The notes below the pieces were generated by a model. The model was not told the DNA's origin and made no database searches. It saw only the letters and a program-made list of their open reading frames with translations. From NCBI GenBank assembly GCA_027449685.1, contig DAIDLC010000005.1, forward strand, positions 62,001 through 126,000: a DNA stretch of 64,000 nt. Direction: 5' to 3'. This document shows, one piece after another, positions 26,697 to 37,129 of this stretch (position 1 is the stretch's first letter; each line of letters opens with the position of its first letter). A program made the translations under genes and the position numbers. The stretch comes from Ferrovaceae bacterium. GTDB taxonomy: Bacteria; Pseudomonadota; Gammaproteobacteria; Burkholderiales; Ferrovaceae.

Positions 26697-27805
26697 CCTC
26701 ACCTCAAAAAGTTGCCCTGATCACCGGCGTTACCGGACAAGATGGCGCCTATCTGGCGGAATTGCTATTGGACAAGGGGTATATCGTCCATGGCATCAAA
26801 CGGCGCACCAGCCTGTTCAACACGGATCGCATCGATCATCTGTACAAGGACCGACATGAACAGGAAGTGCGGTTTTTTCTGCACCACGGCGATTTGACGG
26901 ATAGTTCCAGCCTGATACGCATCATCCAGCAAACCCAGCCGGATGAAATCTACAACCTGGCCGCGCAAAGCCATGTGGCGGTCAGCTTTGAAGAACCCGA
27001 ATACACGGCCAACTCCGACGCCCTGGGCGCCTTGCGCATCCTCGAAGCCATCCGCATTCTGGGGTTGGAGAAAAAAACGCGTTTTTATCAGGCCAGCACC
27101 TCCGAACTTTACGGATTAGTGCAAGAAACGCCCCAGCGCGAAACCACCCCCTTTTACCCGCGCAGTCCCTATGCGGTGGCCAAACTCTATGCGTACTGGA
27201 TTACCGTCAATTACCGCGAAGCCTACGGCATGTATGCCTGCAACGGCATTCTGTTCAATCACGAAAGTCCCATCCGTGGGGAAACCTTCGTCACCCGCAA
27301 AATCACCCGCGCCCTGGCGCGCATCAATTTGGGGTTACAGGATTGCCTGTATTTGGGAAATCTGGATTCCTTGCGTGACTGGGGCCACGCCCGGGACTAT
27401 GTGGAAATGCAGTGGCTGATGCTGCAGCAGGAACAGCCGGAAGACTTTGTGATCGCCACCGGCGTGCAATACAGCGTGCGCGATTTCGTGAATGCGGCCG
27501 CCCGGGAATTGCACATGGATCTCCGCTGGGAGGGCTGTGGCAGCGAAGAGGTGGGCTATTGGACCAACCGTCCTGCCGGCTCGCCCACCACCCCTATCGT
27601 AGCAGTAGACCCACGCTACTTCCGTCCCACCGAAGTGGAAACCCTGCTGGGAGACCCCAGCAAGGCCCAACAAAAGCTGGGATGGAGCCCCAAAACCCCC
27701 TTTGCCCAACTGGTGGCGGAAATGGTGCGCGAGGATCTGAACGCGGCCAAACGGGACGAGTTGATCAAAGGGCATGGGTATCGCGCATTGGATCATCACG
27801 AGTAA
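26693..27805 (+). CDS. gmd: GDP-mannose 4,6-dehydratase
   Basis: The 370-residue enzyme converts GDP-mannose to GDP-4-keto-6-deoxymannose, the step before Fcl. Glycine motif [24 protein letters not shown] with the catalytic Thr/Ser, [10 protein letters not shown] (YxxxK), and the tetramer/NADP arginine loop ([17 protein letters not shown]) are intact. The ATG overlaps the fcl stop. The gene is convergent with the nuclease-like gene, 72 bases apart, and no clear terminator was seen in that gap. Confidence 0.96.
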   Translation: MTSPQKVALITGVTGQDGAYLAELLLDKGYIVHGIKRRTSLFNTDRIDHLYKDRHEQEVRFFLHHGDLTDSSSLIRIIQQTQPDEIYNLAAQSHVAVSFEEPEYTANSDALGALRILEAIRILGLEKKTRFYQASTSELYGLVQETPQRETTPFYPRSPYAVAKLYAYWITVNYREAYGMYACNGILFNHESPIRGETFVTRKITRALARINLGLQDCLYLGNLDSLRDWGHARDYVEMQWLMLQQEQPEDFVIATGVQYSVRDFVNAAARELHMDLRWEGCGSEEVGYWTNRPAGSPTTPIVAVDPRYFRPTEVETLLGDPSKAQQKLGWSPKTPFAQLVAEMVREDLNAAKRDELIKGHGYRALDHHE

Positions 27806-27877
27806 GCGATGATCTTCCACAGGGCTACGGGATTTGTTTAGAAAGCCCAGACGCTCCCGTGGCGTGGCGCGCAGGCT

Positions 27878-28786
27878 CTAGTCGCTGTTAAAGGCGATCT
27901 CCTCGGGCATGACCAACAGGCGCACGCGCTGCTCCCGACGATCGATCTGGAGCAAATCCGCAAAGGACACCGTTACCCCTTCACGCCACAACCGTACCGA
28001 ACCTACCCGCGTCTCCAGGGCCTGCTCCAGGGAATCCAGTGGATCAGGCTTGGCCCCTCCCAGCTGATCCACCAGACGCCGATACAATTTGGGCCAGATC
28101 AGTGCCCGTTGCTGCAGGTCCTGCACCGACTGGAAGACAAACCCCGCATGCGTCCGATCCATGGGCCACAGGCCACGTCCTGTGCAGCGCACGCGCTGCG
28201 TTTGCTGGTAGAACCAGCGCAGGGTGGAGGGTGCCATGTCTTGATACAGTACTGGGTAAACCAGTCCCTGTTGCAACAAATACCCGTTGGCGCTACTGGC
28301 CAACACCGTGGGCGACAGGGCGCAAACCCGCGCTGGCGGATCTTGAATGTGGCCCCGAAAGGCATAAGCCACAGCCCGTCCATAGCGGTCCACCCGCTCC
28401 AGTTGAATCGCGCCTCGGGTGGCGGCAGGCTCCGTACCCAGAATGCGCTCGCCAGGCCCACGCACCACCCGTTCAAAACCCAGGTACTGCAGTAACGCCC
28501 AGGCAGCCCGCTCTGGCCACGGCGGTGGCTGGCACAACACGCCCAGTCCTCCTTTGGCCAAATAATGGGTTTCCAGGGCATCGATACCCTCCAAACGCAG
28601 GGTAATGGCTCCCCGAGGACTCCAGCGCAGGGCCCGCCTGCTCGGCAACCCCAGTTTCCGGACGGCAGGGACATCCTCCGCCGGCAAAGCCTGGGACTGC
28701 AGCAACTGGGGGTGATCGGGAATGAAATGGATGGAATCCCCGTCAGGGGCGCTATCCAGCAGGGTAAAACGCCCGCTCAGGCGCAT
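27878..28786 (-). CDS. Staphylococcal-nuclease-like (TNase) protein
   Basis: A 302-residue protein whose core matches the thermonuclease fold: PDGDSIHFI (calcium-binding DGD), LRLEGIDALETHY with the expected Arg and Glu, and VDRYGRAVAYAF with the second catalytic Arg. A segment of about 35 residues separates the first two elements, and there is a long C-terminal extension of about 120 residues. No signal peptide is visible, unlike the secreted enzymes. It starts seven bases after the secA stop, so it should be co-transcribed with secA. Function beyond possible nucleic-acid cleavage is unknown. Confidence 0.75.
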   Translation of the reverse strand: MRLSGRFTLLDSAPDGDSIHFIPDHPQLLQSQALPAEDVPAVRKLGLPSRRALRWSPRGAITLRLEGIDALETHYLAKGGLGVLCQPPPWPERAAWALLQYLGFERVVRGPGERILGTEPAATRGAIQLERVDRYGRAVAYAFRGHIQDPPARVCALSPTVLASSANGYLLQQGLVYPVLYQDMAPSTLRWFYQQTQRVRCTGRGLWPMDRTHAGFVFQSVQDLQQRALIWPKLYRRLVDQLGGAKPDPLDSLEQALETRVGSVRLWREGVTVSFADLLQIDRREQRVRLLVMPEEIAFNSD

Positions 28787-28793
28787 CGACGGG

Positions 28794-31520
28794 CTAGCTT
28801 AGGGCGCCATGGCAGTGTTTGTATTTTTTACCGGATCCGCAGGGACACGGGTCATTACGCCCCACCTTGGGCACGGTCGGTTGCTGCGGCCTGGAGGCCA
28901 CAGGGGTTTCTTCCGCCGGTTTGCCTGCCAGCGCCTCTGCATAATCCGCATGATGGTACTGCACCTGCTGCAGGGCAGGGGTCTCTTCCTCTACCGCCTG
29001 TTCCACGGCCTCGGCGCTTTGGACTTCCACCACGCACAGGAGCTGGGTGACCTGTCGCTTGATGGTATCGAGCATGGCCCCGAAGAGTTCGAAGGCCTCA
29101 CGCTTATACTCCTGCTTGGGGTTTTTCTGGGCATAGCCCCGCAGGTGGATGCCCTGGCGCAAATGATCCAGAGCCGCCAGATGTTCACGCCAGTGGCTGT
29201 CGATGGACTGCAAGAGAACGGAGCGCTCGTACGCCCGCACCAGGCTTTCTTCCACCCCGTCAAACTTGCTTTGGTAGGCGCTGTCCGCCACTTGCCACAC
29301 CTTTGCCAACAAGCCTTCCTCGTTTAAATCGGGCTGCTCGGTCAGCCACTGGCGCAGCGGGCAATCCAGGCGAAAGTCCTGGGCCAGTTCCTGGCTTAAG
29401 CGCTCCACCTCCCATTGTTCTTCGGCCGAATCTGGCGGGATGGCCTGATGAAAGGCCTGAGCCAGCACATCGTGGCGCATGTTGACGATGGTTTCATAAA
29501 TATCGGCTGCCTCGAGCAGTTCGTTACGCTGCTGATAGATGACCCGACGCTGATCGTTGGCCACGTCATCGTATTCCAGCAACTGCTTGCGGATGTCAAA
29601 ATTGCGCGCCTCCACCTTGCGCTGGGCGTTTTCGATGGCACGCGTCACCCAAGGATGTTCGATGGCTTCCCCTTCGGGCATCTTGAGCCGGTCCATGATG
29701 GCAGCCACCCGGTCCGACGCAAAAATTTTGAGGAGTGGATCTTCCAGTGACAGGTAAAAACGGCTGGAGCCTGCATCACCCTGCCGCCCCGAACGTCCAC
29801 GCAACTGGTTGTCGATGCGCCGCGATTCGTGGCGTTCCGAGCCGATGATGTGCAAGCCCCCGGCGGCCAGAACCTGATCATGGGTTTGTTGCCACTGGGC
29901 CCGCAAAGCTTCGATGCGCGCGCTCTTCTGCGCCGGGGTCAGTTCTGGATCCTGCTCCAACTGGCGAATGTCTGGCTCAGGATTACCGCCCAGTACAATA
30001 TCCGTGCCCCGCCCTGCCATGTTGGTGGCAATGGTGATCATGCCCGGACGCCCGGCCTGAGCCACGATTTCGGCCTCGCGCGCGTGCTGCTTGGCGTTGA
30101 GCACCTGATGCGGCAGTTGTTCTTTCTGCAACAGGCTGGAGAGCAGCTCCGAGGCTTCGATGGAGGTGGTCCCCACCAGCACCGGTTGGCTGCGTGCATG
30201 GCAATCTTGCACATCCCGGATCACGGCCAAAAACTTTTCGCGGGTACTGCGAAACACCTGATCCATGCGGTCCTGACGCACCATGGGTCGATGGGTGGGA
30301 ACGATCACGGTTTCCAGTCCGTAGATGTGCTGGAACTCGAAGGCCTCGGTATCGGCCGTTCCCGTCATGCCGGAAAGCTTGGCATAGAGCCGAAAATAAT
30401 TCTGGAAGGTAATGGAAGCCAGGGTTTGGGATTCATTTTGAATGGCCACCCCCTCCTTGGCCTCTACCGCCTGATGAATGCCGTCTGACCAGCGCCGACC
30501 CGACATCATGCGTCCGGTAAACTCATCCACGATCACCACTTCGCCATTTTGAACCACATAGTGCTGATCGCGGTGGTACAAGGCATGGGCGCGCAAGCCA
30601 GCGTATACGTGGTGCATGAGCAAGATATTGGCGGGATCATACAAACTGGTACCAGGAGCCAGCAGACCGGCCTCGGTGAGCAAGTTTTCGGCGTGCTCAT
30701 GGCCGTTCTCTGACAGCATGACCTGATGCGCCTTGAGGTCCACGTGGTAGTCGCCCGGGCCCTCCTCCGTCGCCTGGGGCTGCAGGGCGGGGATCAGGGT
30801 ATTGATGCGCCGATACAATTCCGTGCTGTCTTCCGCCTGGCCAGAAATGATGAGTGGAGTGCGGGCCTCATCGATGAGAATCGAGTCCACTTCGTCTACG
30901 ATGGCGTGATTGAGTTTGCGCTGCACACGTTCGTCCACCCGCGTGACCATGTTGTCCCGCAAATAGTCAAAGCCGAATTCGTTATTGGTGCCATAGGTGA
31001 TATCGGCCGCATAGGCCGCCGCCTTGTCTTCATGGGCCATTTGCGACAGGTTCACGCCCACGCTCAGCCCCAGAAAACGATGCACCCGTCCCATCCATTC
31101 GGCATCACGCCGCGCCAGATAGTCATTGACCGTCACCACATGCACCCCGTCGCCACTCAAGGCATTGAGATAGGCAGGCAGGGTAGCCACCAGGGTTTTA
31201 CCCTCACCGGTACGCATTTCGGAAATTTTGCCCTGATGCAGCACCATACCCCCGATGAGCTGGACATCGAAGTGGCGCATGCCCAATACCCGCCGGCTGG
31301 CCTCGCGCACCACGGCAAAGGCTTCTGGCAACAGGGCATCCAGGAGTTCACCCTGTTGTAAACGCTGGCGGAACTCACCTGTTTTGGCCTGCAACGCCGC
31401 ATCCTCCAACGCCATCAGGGCAGGCTCCAGCGCATTGATCTGCACGACGGTTTTGCGGTATTGCTTGAGCAAGCGCTCGTTGCGGCTACCAAAGAGTTTT
31501 TTGAGAACAGAAGTGATCAT
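28794..31520 (-). CDS. secA: Preprotein translocase ATPase SecA
   Basis: The 908-residue motor drives proteins through SecYEG. NBD1 Walker A ([17 protein letters not shown]) and [11 protein letters not shown], the preprotein-binding domain, NBD2 ([28 protein letters not shown]), the helical scaffold and wing, and the C-terminal zinc tail ([19 protein letters not shown]; three Cys and one His) are complete. The length is normal. No ribosome site is clear before the ATG, and SecM-like control is not seen. It lies 89 bases after lpxC. Confidence 0.98.
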   Translation of the reverse strand: MITSVLKKLFGSRNERLLKQYRKTVVQINALEPALMALEDAALQAKTGEFRQRLQQGELLDALLPEAFAVVREASRRVLGMRHFDVQLIGGMVLHQGKISEMRTGEGKTLVATLPAYLNALSGDGVHVVTVNDYLARRDAEWMGRVHRFLGLSVGVNLSQMAHEDKAAAYAADITYGTNNEFGFDYLRDNMVTRVDERVQRKLNHAIVDEVDSILIDEARTPLIISGQAEDSTELYRRINTLIPALQPQATEEGPGDYHVDLKAHQVMLSENGHEHAENLLTEAGLLAPGTSLYDPANILLMHHVYAGLRAHALYHRDQHYVVQNGEVVIVDEFTGRMMSGRRWSDGIHQAVEAKEGVAIQNESQTLASITFQNYFRLYAKLSGMTGTADTEAFEFQHIYGLETVIVPTHRPMVRQDRMDQVFRSTREKFLAVIRDVQDCHARSQPVLVGTTSIEASELLSSLLQKEQLPHQVLNAKQHAREAEIVAQAGRPGMITIATNMAGRGTDIVLGGNPEPDIRQLEQDPELTPAQKSARIEALRAQWQQTHDQVLAAGGLHIIGSERHESRRIDNQLRGRSGRQGDAGSSRFYLSLEDPLLKIFASDRVAAIMDRLKMPEGEAIEHPWVTRAIENAQRKVEARNFDIRKQLLEYDDVANDQRRVIYQQRNELLEAADIYETIVNMRHDVLAQAFHQAIPPDSAEEQWEVERLSQELAQDFRLDCPLRQWLTEQPDLNEEGLLAKVWQVADSAYQSKFDGVEESLVRAYERSVLLQSIDSHWREHLAALDHLRQGIHLRGYAQKNPKQEYKREAFELFGAMLDTIKRQVTQLLCVVEVQSAEAVEQAVEEETPALQQVQYHHADYAEALAGKPAEETPVASRPQQPTVPKVGRNDPCPCGSGKKYKHCHGALS

Positions 31521-31609
31521 GAAAAGGCCGGCCGTTATGCAAAAGCCTGATTTTACTCTATTGACCGCCCGCTGGACATCTTGCCTGCCAGGACAGGGAT
31601 GCCCAAGGG

Positions 31610-32533
31610 TTAGAAGGCAGGTTGCGCTTGAGCCAGGGGTTCGATGAAGGTGGTGGGCAAGGAGGCCGGTCCTTCAAAGGTTTCCCAGGTCCAGACTGCG
31701 GGGGTTTCGAGCAGGGTACGGGCGGCCACATTGTTGAGGGCATGACCCGATTGATGTCCCAGAAAAGAGCCCACTAACGGGTGCCCCAACAGGTATAAAT
31801 CGCCTACCGCATCCAGGATCTTGTGACGCAAGAATTCATCGGCAAAGCGCAGTCCATCCGCGTTGAGTACCCGAAACTCGTCCATCACGATGGCATTTTC
31901 CAGACTGCCCCCCAAAGCCAGGCCCTGGGCCCGCAGCCGTTCCACGTCCTGGGTAAAACCAAAGGTGCGCGCCCGCGCTACCTCGCGCGTGTAGGAAGTG
32001 GTGGCAAAATCCACAGTGACAGAAGAACCCATTTTGTCGAAGGCGGGGTGTTCGAAGTGCCCTTCGTAAGTGACGCGAAACCCGGGGAAGGGATCGAAAC
32101 GAGCGCGCTTTTCGCCCTGCGAGACTTCCAGGGGAGCCAGCAGACGGATGAAACGTTTGAGTGCCGACTGTTCCACCAATCCGACCGACTGCATGAGGTA
32201 CACGAAAGGCGTGGCGCTGCCATCCAGAATGGGCACTTCGGGACCGGAAATATCCACCAAGGCGTTGTCCACGCCCAGGCCGCAAAAGGCCGACATGAGA
32301 TGTTCGATGGTGCTGACCTTGGCACCCTGATGTTCGATGAGTGTGGACAGGCGCGTGTCGGTGACGTAATGCGCCAAGGCGGGAATGGTGGGAGCCCCGG
32401 GGAGATCGGAGCGCACGAACACGATGCCTGTATCCACCGGAGCGGGACGCAACTGCAGGGTAACCTTCACCCCGGTATGCAATCCCACACCCGTGGTTTG
32501 AACCGGATTTTTGAGGGTGCGCTGTTTGACCAT
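31610..32533 (-). CDS. lpxC: UDP-3-O-acyl-N-acetylglucosamine deacetylase LpxC
   Basis: A 307-residue zinc amidase for the committed step of lipid A synthesis. Zinc ligands are visible: His in [12 protein letters not shown], and His and Asp in [14 protein letters not shown]; the catalytic base region is GHQSGHALN. The length is typical. Being downstream of ftsZ is the usual place in beta- and gammaproteobacteria. Confidence 0.97.
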   Translation of the reverse strand: MVKQRTLKNPVQTTGVGLHTGVKVTLQLRPAPVDTGIVFVRSDLPGAPTIPALAHYVTDTRLSTLIEHQGAKVSTIEHLMSAFCGLGVDNALVDISGPEVPILDGSATPFVYLMQSVGLVEQSALKRFIRLLAPLEVSQGEKRARFDPFPGFRVTYEGHFEHPAFDKMGSSVTVDFATTSYTREVARARTFGFTQDVERLRAQGLALGGSLENAIVMDEFRVLNADGLRFADEFLRHKILDAVGDLYLLGHPLVGSFLGHQSGHALNNVAARTLLETPAVWTWETFEGPASLPTTFIEPLAQAQPAF

Positions 32534-32666
32534 AACCTGGATTATACCTCAGTTATTCCCCGTGATTGTGCAATGCAAACACGGGTTGGTCGACTCTGCG
32601 CATTGGTGCGCACAGCGCTGAACCCGCATTCGGGCCAGCGCTGTGGTTTGGACAAGGCCGTGGAGT

Positions 32667-33821
32667 CTAGTCGGCCTGTTTGCGCAGAAAAGCTGGAATA
32701 TCCAGAATATCCATGCCGTTGTCGCGCAGGGACTCCACCATCGAACTACGCCCACGGCGCATGACCGCGGGGGTGTCGATTTCAGTCAGATTGATGTCGA
32801 AGCCCGGTCCATCCGTGCCGGTGCGCACCATTTTGAGGGGAGCCTGCTGCTGCCGCCGTACGGGCCCACCCAGCCCGGTAGCCACAATCGTGACCCGCAA
32901 AGCGTCTTCCATGGACTCGTCCACCACACTGCCAAAAATAACCGTGGCATCTTCGGCCGTAAAATTGCGAATGGTGCTCATGACCTCATGCACTTCGCGC
33001 AGCTTCATGCCAGAACTGGCTGTAATATTGACCAACACGCCGCGCGCACCCGTCAGGTTGACGTCTTCCAGCAGGGGGCTGGCAATGGCCTGACAGGCCG
33101 CCACACTGGCCCGATCCACGCCATGGGCCTGGGCCGAACCCATCATGGCCACGCCCATTTCGGACATGACGGTACGCACGTCCGCAAAGTCCACATTGAC
33201 CAACCCGGGGCAGTTGATGACCTCGGCAATTCCCGCCACAGCCCCTTGCAATACATCATTGGCCGCCTGGTAGGCTTCGAGCATCCCCACGTCTTCGCCC
33301 AGGACGCTCAAGAGCTTGTCGTTGGGGATGATGATGAGGGAGTCCACACTCTGGGCCAGTTGTTCGATGCCATCCTGGGCTGTTTTCATACGGCGCCCTT
33401 CAAAGTTGAAGGGTTTGGTGACCACGGCCACCGTAAGAATGCCCATTTCGCGCGCAATTTCTGCCACCACGGGAGCCGCTCCCGTGCCGGTACCGCCCCC
33501 CATCCCGGCGGTGATGAACAGCATGTCCGCGCCCGTGATCATTTCCTTGATGCGTTCCCGGTCGGCCTGTGCCGCCTGCCGGCCCACTTCCGGATTGGCA
33601 CCGGCCCCCAGGCCTTTGGTCAAGGATCCACCCAGTTGCAGCAGGGTACTGGCCTTGCTGCGCTTGAGCGCCTGACTGTCGGTATTCATGGCGATGAACT
33701 CCACCCCCGACACCCCATGAGACACCATGTGTTCCACGGCGTTGCCTCCGCAGCCCCCCACCCCCACCACCTTGATGACCGCGTCCAACACTTCGCACTC
33801 CTGAATTTCAAAATTTGTCAT
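32667..33821 (-). CDS. ftsZ: Cell division GTPase FtsZ
   Basis: The 384-residue tubulin homologue forms the Z ring at mid-cell. The GTP-binding signature [11 protein letters not shown], the T7 synergy loop ([12 protein letters not shown]) and the C-terminal tail motif ([10 protein letters not shown]), which binds FtsA and ZipA, are present. AAGGAG is ideally spaced from the ATG, stronger than for most of the cluster, consistent with the high level of FtsZ needed. It is 36 bases after ftsA. Confidence 0.99.
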   Translation of the reverse strand: MTNFEIQECEVLDAVIKVVGVGGCGGNAVEHMVSHGVSGVEFIAMNTDSQALKRSKASTLLQLGGSLTKGLGAGANPEVGRQAAQADRERIKEMITGADMLFITAGMGGGTGTGAAPVVAEIAREMGILTVAVVTKPFNFEGRRMKTAQDGIEQLAQSVDSLIIIPNDKLLSVLGEDVGMLEAYQAANDVLQGAVAGIAEVINCPGLVNVDFADVRTVMSEMGVAMMGSAQAHGVDRASVAACQAIASPLLEDVNLTGARGVLVNITASSGMKLREVHEVMSTIRNFTAEDATVIFGSVVDESMEDALRVTIVATGLGGPVRRQQQAPLKMVRTGTDGPGFDINLTEIDTPAVMRRGRSSMVESLRDNGMDILDIPAFLRKQAD

Positions 33822-33857
33822 GTGTGTCTCCTTCCCGACTGACTGGATTTTACCGAA

Positions 33858-35102
33858 TTAAAATGCGCTCTTGAACCAATTTTTCATACGCTCCACCAAC
33901 TGGGACAGCGTCCAGTTGCGGGCGCGCGTTACCTGGGCCTTCTGATGCTGTTCCACCCCCGAAATCAATAACCCCATCGCCGTGGCAAAACGTGGGTTTT
34001 TGACCACATCCGCCAACCCTCCCCGATAGCCGGGCAACCCCAGTCGCACCGGCATATGAAAGATCTCCTCTCCCAACTCCAACATGCCTTCCATACTGCT
34101 GGTCCCTCCGGTGAGCACGATGCCGGAAGACAACAGGTCTTCCAGCGCATTGCGGCGCAGTTCTGCCTGCACCAGGGAAAACAGTTCTTCCACCCGGGGC
34201 TCGATCACCTCTGCCAGGGTGTGGCGCGAGAGCATGCGCGGATCCCGATCTCCCACCGAGGGAACTTCCACCATGTGCTCCACATCCGCCAGTTGACGCA
34301 AGGCACAGCCATGGGTCATCTTGATTTCTTCCGCCGCCGCCGTGGGCGTGCGCAACGCCATGGCGATGTCGTTGGTGATCTGGTCTCCTGCAATGGGGAT
34401 CACCGCCGTATGCCGAATACCCCCTTGGGTAAACACCGCCAAATCTGTGGTTCCTCCACCAATGTCCACCAGGCACACTCCCAGATTGCGTTCATCTTCG
34501 GTGAGCACGGAAGCGGCCGAGGCCAGAGGCTGCAGGATCAGATCGCGCACCTCCAGACCACAACGACGCACACATTTCATGATGTTCTGGGCCGCCGACA
34601 CGGCCCCGGTGACGATATGCACTTTCACTTCCAGGCGCACGCCGCTCATGCCCACCGGTTCGCGCACCCCCTCCTGACCGTCGATGATGTATTCCTGGGT
34701 GAGGATATGCAGTACCTGCTGGTCGGTGGGAATACTGACGGCCCGGGCCGTTTCCAGTACCCGGTCCACATCCGTATGCGTGACTTCCTTATCCTGAATG
34801 GCCACCATGCCGTGGGAGTTGAAGCTCTTCACATGACTACCCGCAATGCCGGTGATCACTTCCCTGACCTTGACGTTGGCCATCAATTCGGCGTCTTCCA
34901 GGGCACGCTGGATGGAGTTGACCGTGGACTCGATATTCACCACCACGCCACGCTTGAGCCCACGGGAAGGATGCTGACCCAATCCGATCACCTCAAAACC
35001 GGTGCCATCTGGCAAAATTTCCGCCACGATAGCCACGATCTTGGAGGTGCCAATATCCAGCGCAACGATCAGACTACGATTTTCTCGCGGCTTGGCATTC
35101 AT
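33858..35102 (-). CDS. ftsA: Cell division protein FtsA
   Basis: This 414-residue actin-like ATPase tethers FtsZ to the membrane. LIVALDIGTSKIVAIVAEI is the phosphate-1 loop, VCLVDIGGGTTDLAVF phosphate-2, and TGGTSSMEGMLEL the adenosine motif. The C-terminal amphipathic helix (LVERMKNWFKSAF) is the membrane-targeting sequence. The ATG at 35102 has GGAGGGG upstream; the longer frame is not conserved. Confidence 0.98.
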   Translation of the reverse strand: MNAKPRENRSLIVALDIGTSKIVAIVAEILPDGTGFEVIGLGQHPSRGLKRGVVVNIESTVNSIQRALEDAELMANVKVREVITGIAGSHVKSFNSHGMVAIQDKEVTHTDVDRVLETARAVSIPTDQQVLHILTQEYIIDGQEGVREPVGMSGVRLEVKVHIVTGAVSAAQNIMKCVRRCGLEVRDLILQPLASAASVLTEDERNLGVCLVDIGGGTTDLAVFTQGGIRHTAVIPIAGDQITNDIAMALRTPTAAAEEIKMTHGCALRQLADVEHMVEVPSVGDRDPRMLSRHTLAEVIEPRVEELFSLVQAELRRNALEDLLSSGIVLTGGTSSMEGMLELGEEIFHMPVRLGLPGYRGGLADVVKNPRFATAMGLLISGVEQHQKAQVTRARNWTLSQLVERMKNWFKSAF

Positions 35103-35234
35103 GAAACCATCCCCCTCCGGCCGTACCCCTGACCTTCCAGCCACTCTTGCCCATTGATCTGATTCAAATTCATGACTCCGTTTTATCCCTACCCAGCCCC
35201 ATCCCTGCCGACCCGAATGCGTTGACCCGATGCT

Positions 35235-36119
35235 TCATGAGCCCCCGCCCGGGGTTTCCGTGCGCAGGGCAAAACCGTTGGGGTAACGCAAATCCACACG
35301 GGTCCCTGTCAGTACGGGAGCTGCTCCAAACATGGCCGGATAGACCCGGACAAAGCGCTGCAAGCGCTCTTCCATGTTATCCCGCCCCAATTCCAGACTC
35401 AGTCCATTATCCAGCTGCACACTCCAGGCGCGGCGCTCGGACAGGGTCAACAGGGCCACATGGCGTTTGAGTGGCGCCAGGTCCTGATCGAAGTGGCGCA
35501 GGGCCTGGAGCATTTCTGCGCCAGACTCGGCCGGACCCTCCAGGCGTGGCAAATCGCCGCTGTAGTCCGCGGTAAACACCTCTCCTTCGGTATTCAGCAG
35601 CGTGTTTTCGCCCCAGCGAGCCGCCACATGCTGCTCCTGCACCTGCACTTCCAGACCGTTGGGCCAAAGTCGGCGCAAGGTCACCGAACGCACCCAAGGA
35701 ATGGTGCGCAACTCTGCCGTCGCCGCATTCAAATCGAGCGTAAAAAAGTTTCCCCGTACCGTGCGTGCGCGTTTGGCCACCAGTTCCCGATCCACCTGCT
35801 GCAGCTCGCCGGTCACCACGGCCCGTCGAATCTGGAACATGGGTTGCCGAATCAGCCACAGGGCAACGGCTGCCAGCACTCCCAGCAAGAGTCCCAGGGC
35901 CAGCAGTTTGCCGGCCAGCCACAGCCAGGAGCGCCCTGCGGTAGCCGCCTTGGGGATTGGGTCCGGCACGCGCCGCCGACTGCCCATGCTTTCCCCACGG
36001 CGCTGCAGGCTGCGTCGCGGGGTTTCTCGGGAGGGCTTGTTCTCCTTGCGCTCGGTGCTGGTGCGCGTGCCAAAGACCGACAGGGGCGTTCTGCTCCACC
36101 AGGTTGCAAAACCCGTCAT
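35235..36119 (-). CDS. ftsQ: Cell division protein FtsQ
   Basis: A 294-residue bitopic division protein: a long basic cytoplasmic N-terminus of about 60 residues, one membrane segment (KLLALGLLLGVLAAVALWLI), a POTRA domain (FQIRRAVVTGELQQVDRELV) and a beta domain. FtsQ recruits FtsL and FtsB. The ATG overlaps the murB stop by ATGA. In most related clusters ddl separates murB from ftsQ; here it is absent. There are 132 bases before ftsA. Confidence 0.94.
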   Translation of the reverse strand: MTGFATWWSRTPLSVFGTRTSTERKENKPSRETPRRSLQRRGESMGSRRRVPDPIPKAATAGRSWLWLAGKLLALGLLLGVLAAVALWLIRQPMFQIRRAVVTGELQQVDRELVAKRARTVRGNFFTLDLNAATAELRTIPWVRSVTLRRLWPNGLEVQVQEQHVAARWGENTLLNTEGEVFTADYSGDLPRLEGPAESGAEMLQALRHFDQDLAPLKRHVALLTLSERRAWSVQLDNGLSLELGRDNMEERLQRFVRVYPAMFGAAPVLTGTRVDLRYPNGFALRTETPGGGS

Positions 36120-37129
36120 GCCCGTTCTCCTACGATATGCACTTCCGTCACCAGTGCCACCCCATGGGTAACCCACACCTGCTGTTGCACGCGCTCGATG
36201 AGACGTTCGATGGCCCGCGCCGTGGCCTGGCCCCGGTTGATGATGAAGTTGGCATGCTTGAGAGAGACCTCGGCCTCTCCCTCACGCACGCCCTTCAAAC
36301 CACAGGCCTCGATCAGACGCGCCGCATGGTCTCCTGGGGGATTACGAAACACCGAGCCGGCATTGGGTTGGTTGAGGGGTTGCGATGCCACCCGTTGGGC
36401 CAGCAGAGTGCGAATGCGTTGCAGGGCCGTGGCACTAGAGCCGCGAGCAAACTGCAAACGCGCCGCCAAAAACCATTCGGGCGTAGGCTCTAACGCGCGT
36501 GGGCCAGCTGCCTCATTGGCGCGGGGGGTTTGGGTTGCGACCAAGCCGGCGCCGAGCAGTCCGTCGCTGGCCACAGCCCCGGTCATGGGAAGGTTTTTCA
36601 ACTGCACGTGACGATAATGGATGGAATAGTCCTGGGGCGTGCGCACCCGGATGACTCCAGCGCGGTCCAGTGTAGTCACGGATTGCACATGATTCCAGAT
36701 TTCATCGCCATAGCACCCTGCATTCATGGCCAAGGCGCCACCCAGGGTTCCCGGAATTCCCGCCAGAAATTCCGCCCCTGCCAATCCTGCATGAGCGGCC
36801 AGCCGGGCCACCTTGGGGGCAGGAACTCCGGCCTCCACTTCCAGCACCGCACCGGCCGTATCCTGCTCCAGCAAGGCACTTGCGCGCAAGGCCCCATGGG
36901 TGAGCACCACGGTGGCATCCAAACCCCCGTCACGCACCAGCAGATTGCTCCCCAGGCCCACCACGTGCAGCGCCACATGGGCTGGCTGATCCTGCACGAA
37001 GGCCCGCAAATCTTCCCGATCCCGGGGACGGTAGCAACGCGCGGCACACCCTCCGGCACGCCAGCTGACATGTCGGCTCATGGGCTCGTTGGAGCGCATT
37101 TCACCCGGCTCCAGCATGCGCTCACTCAT
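36116..37129 (-). CDS. murB: UDP-N-acetylenolpyruvoylglucosamine reductase MurB
   Basis: The 337-residue FAD enzyme makes UDP-MurNAc. [35 protein letters not shown] and [21 protein letters not shown] (flavin and substrate sites), and [22 protein letters not shown] are family motifs. The ATG at 37129 overlaps murC by eight bases and has GGAA upstream; the in-frame ATG at 37099 is an alternative. Confidence 0.96.
   Translation of the reverse strand: MSERMLEPGEMRSNEPMSRHVSWRAGGCAARCYRPRDREDLRAFVQDQPAHVALHVVGLGSNLLVRDGGLDATVVLTHGALRASALLEQDTAGAVLEVEAGVPAPKVARLAAHAGLAGAEFLAGIPGTLGGALAMNAGCYGDEIWNHVQSVTTLDRAGVIRVRTPQDYSIHYRHVQLKNLPMTGAVASDGLLGAGLVATQTPRANEAAGPRALEPTPEWFLAARLQFARGSSATALQRIRTLLAQRVASQPLNQPNAGSVFRNPPGDHAARLIEACGLKGVREGEAEVSLKHANFIINRGQATARAIERLIERVQQQVWVTHGVALVTEVHIVGERA

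Noticed and set aside
32643-33842. 399-codon open frame on the plus strand
   Set aside because: Antisense to ftsZ, low-complexity His/Gly-rich shadow.
34056-35132. 358-codon open frame on the plus strand
   Set aside because: Antisense to ftsA; His-rich composition typical of shadow frames in GC-rich genes.
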